Assembly (NCBI GenBank): GCA_037349105.1
Contig: JAYJMM010000011.1
Location: 186,001-250,000 of the forward strand
DNA length: 64,000 bases
Reading direction: 5' to 3'
Source: Limnomonas spitsbergensis
Lineage: Eukaryota > Chlorophyta > Chlorophyceae > Chlamydomonadales
Position 1 is the stretch's first letter; every line of letters begins with the position of its first letter. The notes below the pieces were generated by a model. It saw only the letters and a list, made by a program, of their open reading frames with translations. It did no database searches and was not told the origin of the DNA. Of the stretch, positions 11,464 through 22,800 are shown piece after piece. A program made the position numbers and the translations under genes.

Positions 11464-11837
11464 GTGGCAGAACATGGTTAACAAGGCAGGAATGTAGACC
11501 TTTAGCTTCCAGATTTGGCTCCGGCCCAATACTATGCATGAGCTTGGACACAATCTACCAGTTTTATATAGGTATTGCAGTTCAATGACCCCAAGCAATA
11601 GACAAGAGGGAGAAAAACTGAATATTTATCGCCCTCAAGGCATCAGCTTAAGCTAGCTAGCCGACACACACAGCCACCAATCAGTGTCATAGAAATTAAC
11701 CGGACCGGGAGTTCAACATCCACCTAGGCCACCACATCACCTAAAGGATATTTCAAACGCACCGGTAAACAGTAACACACACCTCAACAACTTAGTACGG
11801 CTTCTTCACCTCTTGAGTATGTGTGGAATGACCGCGC

Positions 11838-12225
11838 CTGGGCTTTGGCTAGGAGGCGTCATGCGGCATCGTCAGCTACAACGCTGCGTTAGGCCTGGGC
11901 TTGGGCCAGCATGCGTCAGGCGGCATCGGCAGCTACAGCGTTGCGGCAAGCCTGGGCTTGGGCCAGCATGCGACAGGCGGCATCGGCAGCTACAACGCTG
12001 CGTCAGGCCTGGGCTTGGGCCACCCTACGTCATGCGGCATCGTCAGCTACAACGCTGCGTCAGGCCTGGGCTTGGGCCAGCATGCGTCAGGCGGCATCGG
12101 CAGCTACAGCGTTGCGGCATGCCTGGGCTTGGTCCAACATGCGACAGGCGGCATCGGCAGCTACAGCGCTGCGGCAGGCCTGGGCTTGGGCCAGCCTGCG
12201 TCATGCGGCATCGGCAGCTACAGAG
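11838..12225 (+). repeat. Inverted copy of the 57-bp array with the gene's 3' tail
   Basis: About seven 57-bp units in opposite orientation to the 12.5-14.07 kb array. At 11795-11815 the terminal tag (TTAGTACGGCTTCTTCAC) of the adjacent gene's 3' end is also present. The same tag occurs at 12234-12252 as the end of the minus-strand frame. This indicates a local inversion-duplication of the gene's 3' end. Confidence 0.75.
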
Positions 12226-12234
12226 TACAACAAC

Positions 12235-15200
12235 TTAGTACGGCTTCTTCACTGGGGGCTCAATCAAAGGGGATTCCAGGGTAGCAGGGGGGCGTGGTCG
12301 GCCGACCCCCAACAGAAAGGGCTTGCCAAAGTTCAGGACCACCGGAGACCGAGGGCTAGAAGCCACAACCCTGATATTAGAGCTTGCTTGAGGATGCTTG
12401 TTCCGCAAAGGGGACATGCTGCATGTTGCTCCGCCAGTTGCAGCCCAGCCCCGACCCCACCCCGACCCCAGCCCTGAACCCATACCCAAGCCTGACGCAA
12501 CGTTGTAGCTGCCGATGCCGCCTGACGCATGCTGGCCCAAGCCCATGCCTGACACAACGTTGTAGCTGACGATGCCGCATGACGCCTGCTGCCCCAAGCC
12601 CAAGCCTGACGCAACGCTGTAGCTGCCGATGACGCCTGACGCATGCTGGCCCAAGCCCAAGCCTGACGCAGCGTTGTAGCTGCCGATGCCGCATGACGCA
12701 TGCTGGCCCAAGCCCAGGCCTGACGCAGCGCTGTAGCTGCCGATGCCGCCTTACGCATGATGGACCAAGCCCAGGCTTGCCGCAACGCTGTAGCTGCCGA
12801 TGCCGCCTGACGCATGCTGGCCCAAGCCCAGGCCTGACGCAGCGTTGTAGCTGACGATGCCGCATGACGCCTCCTGGCCAAAGCCCAGACCTGCCGCAAC
12901 GCTGTAGCTGCCGATGCCGCCTGACGCATGCTGGCCCAAGCCCAGGCCTGACGCAGCGCTGTAGCTGCCGATGCCGCCAGCCGCATGCTGGACCAAGCCC
13001 AGGCCTGCCGCAACGCTGTAGCTGCCGATGCCGCCTGACGCATGCTGGACCAAGCCCAAGCCTGACGATGCGTTGTAGCTGCCGATGCCGCATGACACCT
13101 CCTGGCCAAAGCCCAGACCTGCCGCAACGCTGTAGCTGCCGATGACGCCTGACGCATGCTGGCCCAGGCCCAAGCCTGACGCAGCGTTGTAGCTGCCGAT
13201 GCCGCCTGTCGCATGCTGGCCCAAGCCCAGGCCTGCCGCAACGCTGTAGCTGCCGATGCCGCCTGTCGCATGCTGGCCCAAGCCCAGGCCTGACGCAACG
13301 CTGTAGCTGCCGATGCCGCCTGACGCATGCTGGCCCAAGCCCAGGCCTGACGCAGCGCTGTAGCTGCCGATGACGCCTGACGCATGCTGGCCCAGGCCCA
13401 AGCCTGACGCAGCGTTGTAGCTGCCGATGCCGCCTGTCGCATGCTGGCCCAAGCCCAGACCTGCCGCAACGCCGTAGCTGCCGATGCCGCCTGTCGCATG
13501 CTGGCCCAAGCCCAGGCCTGACGCAACGTTGTAGCTGCCGATGCCGCCTGACGCATGCTGGCCCAAGCCCAGGCCTGACGCAGACGCAGCGGTGTAGCTG
13601 CCGATGCCGCCTGACACATGCTGGCACAAGCTCAGGCCTGACGCAGCGTTGTAGCTGCCGATGCCGCATGACGCATGCTGGCCCAAGCCCAGGCCTGCCG
13701 CAACGCTGTAGCTGCCGATGCTGCCTGACGCATGCTGGCCCAAGCCCAGACCTGACGCAACGCCGTAGCTGCCGATGCCGCATGACGCATGCTGGCCCAA
13801 GCCCAGGCCGAACGCAACGCTGTAGCTGCTGATGCCACCTGACGCATGCTGGCCCAAGCCCAGGCCTGACGCAGACGCAGCGGAGTAGCTGCCGATGCCG
13901 CCTGACACATGCTGGCCCAAGCTCAGGCCTGACGCAACGCTGTAGCTGTTGATGCCACCTGACGCATGCTGGCCCTAGCCCAGGCATGACGCAGACGCAG
14001 CGGTGTAGCTGCCGATGCCGCCTGACACATGCTGGCCCAAGCTCAAGCCTGCCGCATCGCTGTAGCTGCCGACATCATTACACGAGGGGTGACAAATGGT
14101 GGGTGGGTGGGGGTGGGTGGGTGGGGTAGGGGGGTGGCAGGGGTGTATGGGGGTGGCAGGGGGTGACAGGGGTGACAGCCTGGCAGCCTGGCAGGGGGGG
14201 GGGTAGGGGTGCAGGGGGGTGGCAGGGGGTGTCAGGGGTGTCAGGGGGTGTCATGGGTGGCAGGGGTGTCAGGGGATGTCAGGGGTGTCAGGGGGTGTCA
14301 GGGGTGTCAGGGGGTGTCAGGGGGTGTCAGGGGGTGGCAGGGGTAACAGGGGTGGCAGGGGTGACAGGGGCGACAGGGGTGGCAGGGGTAACAGGGGTGT
14401 CAGGGGTGGCAGGGGGTAACAGGGGCGACAGGGGTGGCAGGGGTAACAGGGGCGACAGGGGTGGCAGGGGTGGCAGGGGTAACAGGGGTGGCAGGGGGTA
14501 ACAGGGGTCGCAGGGGTAACAGGGGTGTCAGGGGTAACAGGGGCGACAGGGGTGGCAGGGGTAACAGGGGTGTCAGGGGTGTCAGGGGGTGGCAGGGGTA
14601 ACAGGGGCGACAGGGGTGGCAGGGGTGGCAGGGGATGGCAGGGGTGTCAGGGGGTGGCAAGGGTGGCAGGGGTTGGCAGTGGTTGGCAGGGGGTATCAGG
14701 GGTGTCAGGGGTGGCAGGGGGTAACAGGGGTGGCAGGGGTGACAGGGGTGGCAGGGGGTGTCAGGGGTGTCAGGGGTGGCATGGGTGTCAGGGGTAACAG
14801 GGATGACAGGGGTTGGCAGGGGGTGTCAGGGGTGTCAGGGGTAACAGGGGGTATCAGGGGTGTCAGGGGGTATCAGGGGTGTCAGGGGGTGTCAGGGGGT
14901 ATCAGGGGTGTCAGGGGTATCAGGGGGTAACAGGGGTGGCAGGGGTGACAGGGGTGGCAGGGGGTGTCAGGGGTGTCAGGGGTGGCATGGGTGTCAGGGG
15001 TTGTCAGGGGGTGTCAGGGGTGGCAGGGGGTGTCAGGGGTGTCAGGGGTGTCAGGGGGTGCCAGGGGTAACAGGGGCGACAGGGGTGGCAGGGGTAACAG
15101 GGGTGGCAGGGGTAACAGGGGCGACAGGGGTGGCAGGGGTAACAGGGGTGTCAGGGGTGGCAGGGGGTAACAGGGGCGACAGGGGTGGCAGGGGTAACAG

Positions 15201-18070
15201 GGGCGACAGGGGTGGCAGGGGTGGCAGGGGTAACAGGGGTGGCAGGGGGTAACAGGGGTCGCAGGGGTAACAGGGGTGTCAGGGGTAACAGGGGCGACAG
15301 GGGTGGCAGGGGTAACAGGGGTGTCAGGGGTGTCAGGGGGTGGCAGGGGTAACAGGGGCGACAGGGGTGGCAGGGGTGGCAGGGGTAACAGGGGTGTCAG
15401 GGGGTAACAGGGGTCGCAGGGGTAACAGGGGTGTCAGGGGTGTCAGGGGTGGCATGGGTGTCAGGGGGTGTCAGGGGGTGTCAGGGGTGTCAGGGGTGGC
15501 AGGGGGTGTCAGGGGTGTCAGGGGTGTCAGGGGGTGGCAGGGGTAACAGGGGCGACAGGGGTGGCAGGGGTAACAGGGGTGGCAGGGGTAACAGGGGCGA
15601 CAGGGGTGGCAGGGGTAACAGGGGTGTCAGGGGTGTCAGGGGGTAACAGGGGCGACAGGGGTGGCAGGGGTAACAGGGGCGACAGGGGTGGCAGGGGTGG
15701 CAGGGGTAACAGGGGTGGCAGGGGGTAACAGGGGTCGCAGGGGTAACAGGGGTGTCAGGGGTAACAGGGGCGACAGGGGTGGCAGGGGTAACAGGGGTGT
15801 CAGGGGTGTCAGGGGGTGGCAGGGGTAACAGGGGCGACAGGGGTGGCAGGGGTGGCAGGGGTAACAGGGGTGTCAGGGGGTAACAGGGGTTGCAGGGGTA
15901 ACAGGGGTCGCAGGGGTAACAGGGGTAACAGGGGTGGCAGGGGTAACAGGGGTGGCAGGGGGTGGCAGGGGGGCCCTACCATGAAATGCGCATGGAGGAG
16001 GTTGCATTCCTCATGCAGTTTCACCACAGCTCGGTAATAAAGCCATGCTGCCTTGTTCCTGTTGGCCCCTTTCAGCTTCTTGCCATGTTGGCTGGCAGCG
16101 TGGCTCACGTGGTTCTCGTCCCAGAACTGAGCAGTCGGCAGGTTGCATGCCATAGTACTGACCCCCTTGATGATGCACTCCATGATGTGGCGCTCCACGC
16201 CCTGAAAAAAACAAGTCAAAAGGGATTAATTCTGCTCATGACCACTGACGCCACCACATCCCTGATTAAGAATATAACGGAACAGCCCGTTACATCATGG
16301 TATTTAAGCCTCCCCACACCTTCATACTACCGAGGATCAGTAACTCACCATGACATACCCTGAGATGGCCTGATACTCAGGCTAGTACTGATACCCTGAG
16401 ATGGCCTGATACTCAGGCGAGTACACACAGATTCCAGCCTTCAACTCTGCAAGGGCGCAATCACCCATCGCCCAGGGCAGCTTGATGCGGCGTGATGAGC
16501 CCATCAGCAGCTGAATTGCCTCCTCCAAGCGCGTCATGAAGACCTGGATGCTGACAGATAGACTTGGATTTTGAGGTAATGTGAATGGCGACGAGCATTC
16601 GACGAGCATTCGACGAGCAGAGGCTGGGCCCCGACGCGGCTACGCTCCACATCTGACACATTTCGGACAGTGACAAAAAACAAACAGATGGGTTCGCCAG
16701 TGAAGGGGTAAATCAGTTGGATCCTCGTGTGGTCCCATGACAGACCCACGCCTTGTAGCCTCTCATGCACCATCTGCCGCAGATTGGCCTCACGGTACAC
16801 GCCGATGTCGAGGGGGGACAGCCCGATGTGCTGAATGGTGCCATAGAAAACCCTCCCGTTCTTCAGTGCCTAGGGTCATCATAGGGCATGAACAGCATGA
16901 GAGGTGACATGTTGACCAAACCATGTTCCAAACCAGAGGGCTTTCACATATTACCTTAGCCATTAGCCAATCCGTCAGTCTCTCCCAAAATCCCAGCCAC
17001 CAGAAGGCACGCCGTTTTGTCTCGCCGTGACAAGTATATAGTTCCACCCACCTCGACAGAGGCTGGAGGCTCCCCTGCAAGCTTGCGTGCCTCTTTCTCC
17101 GCCGCCGCTTGATCAGATGCAATGGCCAGAACCTTGTCAGAAACGGATCCGTCATAAGTCCACCGCTGTTGTATCTCCTTCTTCTTGGCCTCCTTGGCGC
17201 GCTCGAGGGTGGGGATCAAGGCGGTAGCATCAGTGGGGTCTGCTGCCACCATGTCTGGCATCAAAGTTGCTTGGAGCTGCGAGGGCGTCATCAAAACCCC
17301 TGCCCCGGCCGCCGCAGCCACCACCATGGTGAGCGCCTCACAGCTGCTGGCACACCCATACGCGATGGCATCTATGTGCCCGCGGCCAGGCTGGGCGTCC
17401 GCTTCGCCCCGCATGAGGCACATGGGCAGGTTGGCGTCGGAGGTGGACAAGGTTACAGAGTGCTGGCTCTTAGCCTGTGGTGGGGAGGGCAAGGGGAGAT
17501 GAATGGAGCACTGTGGTAGCGGATATTCTTTCTTCCATCCAGCTAGCATCACAGGGTGACACACCAATGGTTGTGGCTATTTAACTTGCAACAAACCGGC
17601 CTGGGTAGTTCTCTTTTGGCAGCAGCGTTGGGAACGCGCCAAGGGCTGTCGCAGCCACCCACAATGTGCCATCTGCTGTCACCGGCTGCAGCATGTCCTG
17701 AAGCCTAAAGCCTATCTTAGTTCCACTGCTGCAGCCGTCAATGTGAGCAGAGCAGACAAATGAGACCCATATGTCAAATCCTGGCCTGACCGCTGCTGGC
17801 ACACCGGGGAGTTGGGGGCAGCCGTCGCTGTCGTAGACCATCCCGCCAGACTGCATACCTGCTGCAGCTGACAGATAGCCTGGCCTGGGGGTTTTCCTTC
17901 TCCCTTATAGACGACGCAAACCTTGGTGAGACGATGTCCACATGACCACATACATCCACCAGATCGCACATGACCATTTGCTGCATGGGCCCATTCCAGC
18001 CCTCCTTGAACGTGATTAATAATGCTACTTTTATAGGATCCCTGTTGTTATACGCACCTAGTATATCCAT
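12235..18070 (-). CDS. Multi-exon protein of unknown function with repeat-rich C-terminus (possibly decaying)
   Basis: Six exons chain in phase 0, each a multiple of 3: 18070-17954, 17850-17593, 17474-17052, 16869-16660, 16543-16349 and 16201-15980. Landmarks in order: MDILGAYNN start, [29 protein letters not shown] charged helix (read as [17 protein letters not shown]), [36 protein letters not shown] and [18 protein letters not shown] do not recognise the family. A ~1.9-kb intron of 9-bp repeats follows, then 57-bp coding-length repeats (14.07-12.48 kb). The Gly-rich frame ([15 protein letters not shown]) ends ...IEPPVKKPY at a stop at 12235 but carries stops at about 13976 and 12751. The alternative Arg-rich frame is open to 12377 and fits the phase. 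Exon 5 holds a 36-bp tandem duplication that brings an in-frame TAG (16382-16384). The donor of exon 2 (TTT|GTTGCA) is weak. The start could be further upstream. Confidence 0.5.
12480..14075 (-). repeat. 57-bp array (63-bp variants), coding-length
   Basis: About 27 units of 57 bp, a few with a 6-bp GACGCA insertion, so the length always changes by multiples of 3. Variants at CTACARCGYTGC and CATCGKCAG are synonymous in the Arg-rich minus frame (LQRC, RQ). The same sites change Ser/Asn, Ala/Val and Gly/Val in the Gly-rich frame. Other variable sites change residues in both frames. Confidence 0.9.
14100..15970. repeat. 9-bp minisatellite intron (GGTGGCAGG/GGTAACAGG/GGYGNCAGG)
   Basis: Over 190 units in mixed order. 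Blocks of about 330-480 bp recur (about 14335-14660, 15060-15410 and 15535-15850) with the same order of variants, so there is a higher-order repeat. It fills the intron between exon 6 (donor ATG|GTAGGG at 15979) and the 57-bp repeat region of the minus-strand gene. Confidence 0.92.
16349..16435 (-). repeat. 36-bp duplication at exon end introducing a stop
   Basis: The exon end reading PEYQAISGY is present twice in tandem. Only the outer copy continues to VM and a strong donor (ATG|GTGAGT). The inner copy reads [11 protein letters not shown] and then TAG. It is the smallest example in the window of duplication at an exon-intron boundary. Confidence 0.7.
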
Positions 18071-18284
18071 GGAAATATGGGTTTCCTAAGAGACTGGTTC
18101 CTTCACCACAGCTGTCCTGCTCAATATTGTATTCAGCAGCCATGACCGTTTCACAAGGAAACTGCCCGATCTGGTTGTTTGCTGAATAGTGTGCGATGGA
18201 CAATTGATTCGGTATTCATGGGAGCATTTCCCGCAAGACTGTGGTGGGGGGGGGGATTTGCAGGCCTCGATCAGCTGAGGACTC

Positions 18285-18775
18285 GAAGACCAGCCAGAGT
18301 TGGTTTGGGCGCCAGTCACTGTACGAAGGGCACTAGTACGATGGGTTAAAGTGTTTTGCAGCCCTGCGCCCTACCTATCCCCTGATGAGTGAGACATTTC
18401 TATCAAAGACACAGGCAATGGATCGGCGTTCGCTTTGTCGACGACGAAGTGAGTACGACGACGACCATCCCGTGACGACCATATGAAGGCCCCGATATCC
18501 CGGGTTAGTCGTACAAGGAAGCTACATCTCAAGGAGAGTGTGACACCTTCGTGCCCCACCCACGTCAGACCCTCAGGGCAGTGCTCCGGGCCGACACTGC
18601 ACATCGGTAGATTCCGATGTACCAGGGGCGCGTTCACATCGGCCCCAATCCAGTCTATGGGATCCTTCGTTGCCTCAGTATGGATCTTGTTTGCCCACTC
18701 TCTCGCCAGTTTCAGCTACTTCCAGGAATCCGTCAGCCATAGACGATTTCACAGCCAAGTTCTGGTCAGTTTGGA
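18285..18775 (-). pseudogene. TE-derived frame with one frameshift
   Basis: The minus strand reads SMADGFLEVA and then, after one extra base near 18716, continues as KLAREWANKIHTEATKDPID, with WIGADVNAPLVHRN and GAFIWSSRDGRRRTHFVVDK further on, ending at a stop near 18371. The last third is shared with 10175-10270. The shared 3' non-coding sequence (18285-18370) suggests a mobile-element origin. I do not recognise the family. Confidence 0.5.
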
Positions 18776-18796
18776 TCATTCTTGGAAACCCGTTTT

Positions 18797-19010
18797 TGTA
18801 AAAAAAATCGTGGGGATCTTTGCCACCTTTCCCGGGTTTCTTTTGGTGCCTTTACTTTTCTTGAACCCTTCGCTCTTCTTCAGGGTTGTTTTCTCTCGGG
18901 TGCGAACAACCATCGGCTAACACCAGCAGGTATCGAACTCGCGACCTCCGCTTGATCAGCATCGTCGGTGCTAGGCTGTAAGCGACTGACACCAGTACGG
19001 CATTAGTCAC
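18797..19010 (-). mobile_element. tRNA-derived SINE-like copy 1
   Basis: On the minus strand a tRNA-like head (GTGTCAGTCGCTTACAGCC, then CGAGTTCGATACCTGC matching the B box) is followed by GGTTGTTCGCACCCGA and a body ending in GGGATCTCC-like and A-rich sequence. A second copy lies at about 19440-19745. Confidence 0.55.
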
Positions 19011-19019
19011 GGTCGATTG

Positions 19020-19930
19020 GGTGGGTGGCGGGCGAGAGGAGTCATCGCTGCGCGGCCAAAAAGCTTTCCGAATTCACATCGCCTTCACCCGACGTTCAGT
19101 AAATATAACCACATTTCTAAAGCGCTGCTTTCAATCGAGGACGCACTTGCGGCGTAACACAGCGTTTCTACAAAGGCCTTGCATGCCGAGCGTCGCCACT
19201 CGTTCGGTATGTAGCATAGGTGGTTGGCCGGCGAGAGATGTCATCGGCCCCCAATTCGCAGCGACTGCAATAACTTTTCGAATACATATCGCCTACACTC
19301 GACGTTGAGTGCATTAGAATCGCAATGTCAATGCGCATCTTTTGATCGCCTGCCCGGTGCCTGCTGAGCGTCGTCAGCCGTCCAGGCCGGAATAGTAGGT
19401 TCTGCTGGCCGTGTTTTTTTTTTTTTTTTTTTTTTTAGTCACTTTTTTTTTCTAGGCACACTTTTTTTACAGTCTCCCATGAAGGAGATCCCTAAAAAGT
19501 AAACACAACGGGGATCTTGTCACCTTTTCCGGGTTTCTCTGGGTGTCTTTCTTTTTATTGAACCCCTCGCTCTTTTTCAGGGTTGTTTTCTTTCGGGTGC
19601 GAACAACCATCGGCGTGTCTGTGCGATGGCGCATGGTCTGCGATAACTTTTCTGCCAACGGCAGGTATCGAACTGGCGACCTCATCTTCATCACTGTCGT
19701 CGGTTCTAGGCGATAAGCGGCTGGCACCCGTACGGTACTAGTCATCGGTGTCATAGGTGTCATCGCCGCGCGGCCCAAAAGCTTTCCGAATACATATCGC
19801 CTACACCCGACGTTGAGAGCAATATAATCGCATTGCTAATGTGCTTCTTTTGATCGAGGCCGCGCTCGCGGCAGAACACTACGTCGAAACCCACCCCTGG
19901 CCTGTGCCTGCGGAGCGTCGTGAGCCGTCG
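19020..19930 (+). repeat. Three ~190-bp repeat copies interleaved with SINE copies
   Basis: Copies at about 19020-19165, 19205-19405 and 19745-19940 share TCATCGCYGCGCGGCCMAAA, GAATACATATCGCCTACACY, CGACGTTGAGTG and TTTTGATCG. The last two also share a GCGTCGTNAGCCGTC...CGGAATAGTAGGTT end. Confidence 0.65.
19417..19745 (-). mobile_element. tRNA-derived SINE-like copy 2 with A-rich tail
   Basis: It has the same head and body as the 18.8-19.0 kb copy (GGTCGCCAGTTCGATACC B box; GTGCCAGCCGCTTATCGCC A-box region). The minus-strand 3' end is a long A tract (T tract on the plus strand at 19417-19438). A tail-only fragment recurs at about 19945-20045. Confidence 0.55.
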
Positions 19931-20045
19931 CTTCGGAATAGTAGGTTTGGTGACCGTCTTTTTTTTCATTTTTTTACTCACTTTTTTTTAGGCACACTGT
20001 TTTTACAGTCTCCCATAAAGGAGATCCCTAAAAAAGGAGATGGGC

Positions 20046-20940
20046 CACTTAAAAAGAAACTACCTCGGGAGGTCGTTTCTGAAATGATCCTGGATGCACA
20101 CAAAAGTACAGCGACTAACTGTCGCCCAGCTCGCGCCTCTAGTGTGGATGTAGTTAGGATTCTCATAATTCTGTACGGCGCCCACTTTTGGCTCGGATCA
20201 CCCCCAATGTGAACGCGCCCCAGACCGCTGCAGACCAGTCGAACCTCACACCACAACTGAGGCACCTTTGATACAAACGACACACGCAGCCCAACCACTA
20301 TTCGTATTTACCATCCAAGGAACACACCGCGAAGCCGAGGAGATTAGGCACCGCACGGCGCCTCTGAAGCTCCCGACTTCCCGACAGGCAGCTCCCCATC
20401 TTCGCAGGTGAATGCAGCACCACGCACACGATCCTTGTCTGTTGGCATGTGTGTCTGTATGTGATACATCTGATACATATGTATCACATATGATACATGT
20501 GATACATATGTCCCTGTCCTCCGGACATAATGCGTTTCAGTTCTTTATCGACACGAGGATGTACGCTAAACCTTGTTTTCTGAGACGCGCCCCAGCTTAT
20601 ACAAACACGCATGCACACATTTGCTGTGTATTATCCCTTACTCCTGTTCGCCTTTCGTTGCCAAGTGTCGATGCCTAGCCTTACGTGTTCATAACTTGAG
20701 TGTGCGCGCACACTCAAGTTGCGTCAGGATGGAGCGCCATAGTTCATGCATGCGTATCGTGTTATCGATTGGTCTGCAACTGTTTGTGAGCTTTGTGGGG
20801 ATTTACTTTTGTGTCCGGGATGGATTCGATGCAGCTCTGCCGTTGTGCAGCCGTAGCTGCTGCTTGGCTCTCGGGCCAGATCCAGCCGGGTGCCCATTTT
20901 ATCTCGTCTAATTGCCATAACTGAAAGCTGACTCGGGCTC
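20046..20940. other. Intergenic with palindromes
   Basis: A clustered palindromic tract (TGATACATATGTATCACATATG...) lies at about 20462-20510. A perfect 28-bp palindrome lies at 20693-20720. A minus-strand frame (DPSQKWAPYRIMRILTTSTL) near 20100-20215 looks protein-like but has no recognisable family. Confidence 0.4.
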
Positions 20941-21189
20941 TATCACACGCGAAAGGGGGTAAGCAGACACGCATGCAAACAAGATACCGGAATGCACATA
21001 GGGACGAAGCCCGGATGGACGCAACCACCAAAATCAAGAGGCCCGTCATCAAGAGTCTCGGTGCACTCCCAAGAGAATATATGGAAATTTATGAAAACCT
21101 CACCGAGCGCCTCTCTCGTAGATTTTAGATAAGCTGCGACCTCAAAAAATACCACGGGATACGAAGATTGATGAAACCATCGCCGATTG

Positions 21190-22800
21190 ATGACACCATG
21201 CCTGCCTGCCCTTCTGCCAGTCTGCCTGCCTGCCCTTCTGCCTGTCTGCCCACCCTCCTGCCTCTCTGCCCGTCTGCCTGCCCACCCTCCTGCCTCTCTG
21301 CCCGCCTGCCTGCCCGCCCTCCTGCCTCTCTGCCCTTCTGCCTGTCTGCCCACCCTCCTGCCTCTCTGCCCGCCTGCCTGCCCGCCCTCCTGCCTCTCTG
21401 CCCTTCTGCCTGTCTGCCCACCCTCCTGCCTCTCTGCCCGTCTGCCTGCCCGCCCACCTGCCTCTCTGCCTCTCTGCCTGCCCGCCCTCCTGCCTTTCTG
21501 CCCTTCTGCCTGTCTACCCACCCTCCTGCCTCTCTGCCCGCCTGCCTGCCCACCCTCCTGCCTCTCTGCCCGCCTGCTTGCCCGCCCACCCTCCTGCCTC
21601 TCTGCCCGCCTGCCTGCCCGCCCACCCTCCTGCCTCTCTGCCCGCCTGCCTGCCCGCCCACCCTCCTGCCTCTCTGCCCGTCTGCCTGCCAACCCTCCTG
21701 CCTCTCTGCCCGCCTGCCTGCCCGCCCTCCTGCCTCTCTGCCCTTCTGCCTGTCTGCCCACCCTCCTGCCTCTCTGCCCGCCTGCCTGTCCGCTCTCCTG
21801 CCTCTCTGCCCGCCTGCCTGCCCGCCCACCCTCCTGCCTCTCTGCCTGCCTGCCCGCCCACCCTCTTGCCTCTCTGCCCGCCTCTCTGCCCGCCCACCCT
21901 CCTGCCTCTCTGCCTGCCTGCCCGCCCACCCTCCTGCCTCTCTGCCTGCCTGCCTGCCCGCCCTCCCGCTCTCTGCCCGCCTGCCTGCCCGCCCACCCTC
22001 CTGCCTCTCTGCCTGCCTGCCCGCCCACCCTCCTGCCTCTCTGCCTGCCTGCCTGCCCGCCCTCCTGCCTCTCTGCCCGCCTGCCTGCCCGCCCACCCTC
22101 CTGCCTCTCTGCCTGCCTGCCCGCCCACCCTCCTGCCTCTCTGCCTGCCTGTCTGCCCACCCTCCTGCCTCTCTGCCCGCCTGCCTGCCCGCCCACCCTC
22201 CTGCCTCTCTGCCTGCCTGCCCGCCCACCCTCCTGCCTCTCTGCCTGCCTGCCTGCCCGCCCTCCTGCCTCTCTGCCCGCCTGCCTGCCCGCCCACCCTC
22301 CTGCCTCTCTGCCTGCCTGCCCGCCCACCCTCCTGCCTCTCTGCCCGCCTCTCTGCCCGCCCACCCTCCTGCCTCTCTGCCTGCCTGCCCGCCCACCCTC
22401 CTGCCTCTCTGCCTGCCTGCCTGCCTGCCCTCCTGCCTCTCTGCCCGCCTGCCTGCCCGCCCACCCTCCTGCCTCTCTGCCTGCCTGTCTGCCCACCCTC
22501 CTGCCTCTCTGCCCGCCTGCCTGCCCGCCCACCCTCCTGCCTCTCTGCCTGCCTGCCCGCCCACCCTCCTGCCTCTCTGCCTGCCTGCCTGCCCGCCCTC
22601 CTGCCTCTCTGCCCGCCTGCCTGCCCGCCCACCCTCCTGCCTCTCTGCCCGCCTGCCTGCCCGCCCACCCTCCTGCATCTCTGCCTGCCCTTCTGCCTGT
22701 CTGCCCACCCTCCTGCCTCTCTGCCCGCCCCCCTGCCCGCCAGTTGACTGCCCGCCCACCCTCCCGCCTGCCCCCGCCTGCCCGCCCACCCTCCCGCCTG
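21190..22800. repeat. GC-rich minisatellite (CTGCCTCTCTGCCYGCC...CCCACCCTC)
   Basis: Units of about 28-40 bp built from CCTGCCTCTCTGCC, CGCCTGCCTGCC and CGCCCACCCT in varied order. Stop codons are rare in all six frames because of composition, which makes giant open frames on both strands. None shows gene structure. Confidence 0.93.

Noticed and set aside
12751..16384. Reassigned stop codons (TAA/TAG as sense) to explain internal stops in the 12-18 kb gene
   Set aside because: The protease and membrane-protein genes end normally at TAA and TAG. The stops here replace Leu, Ser or Thr positions or come from a duplication, so mutation is simpler.
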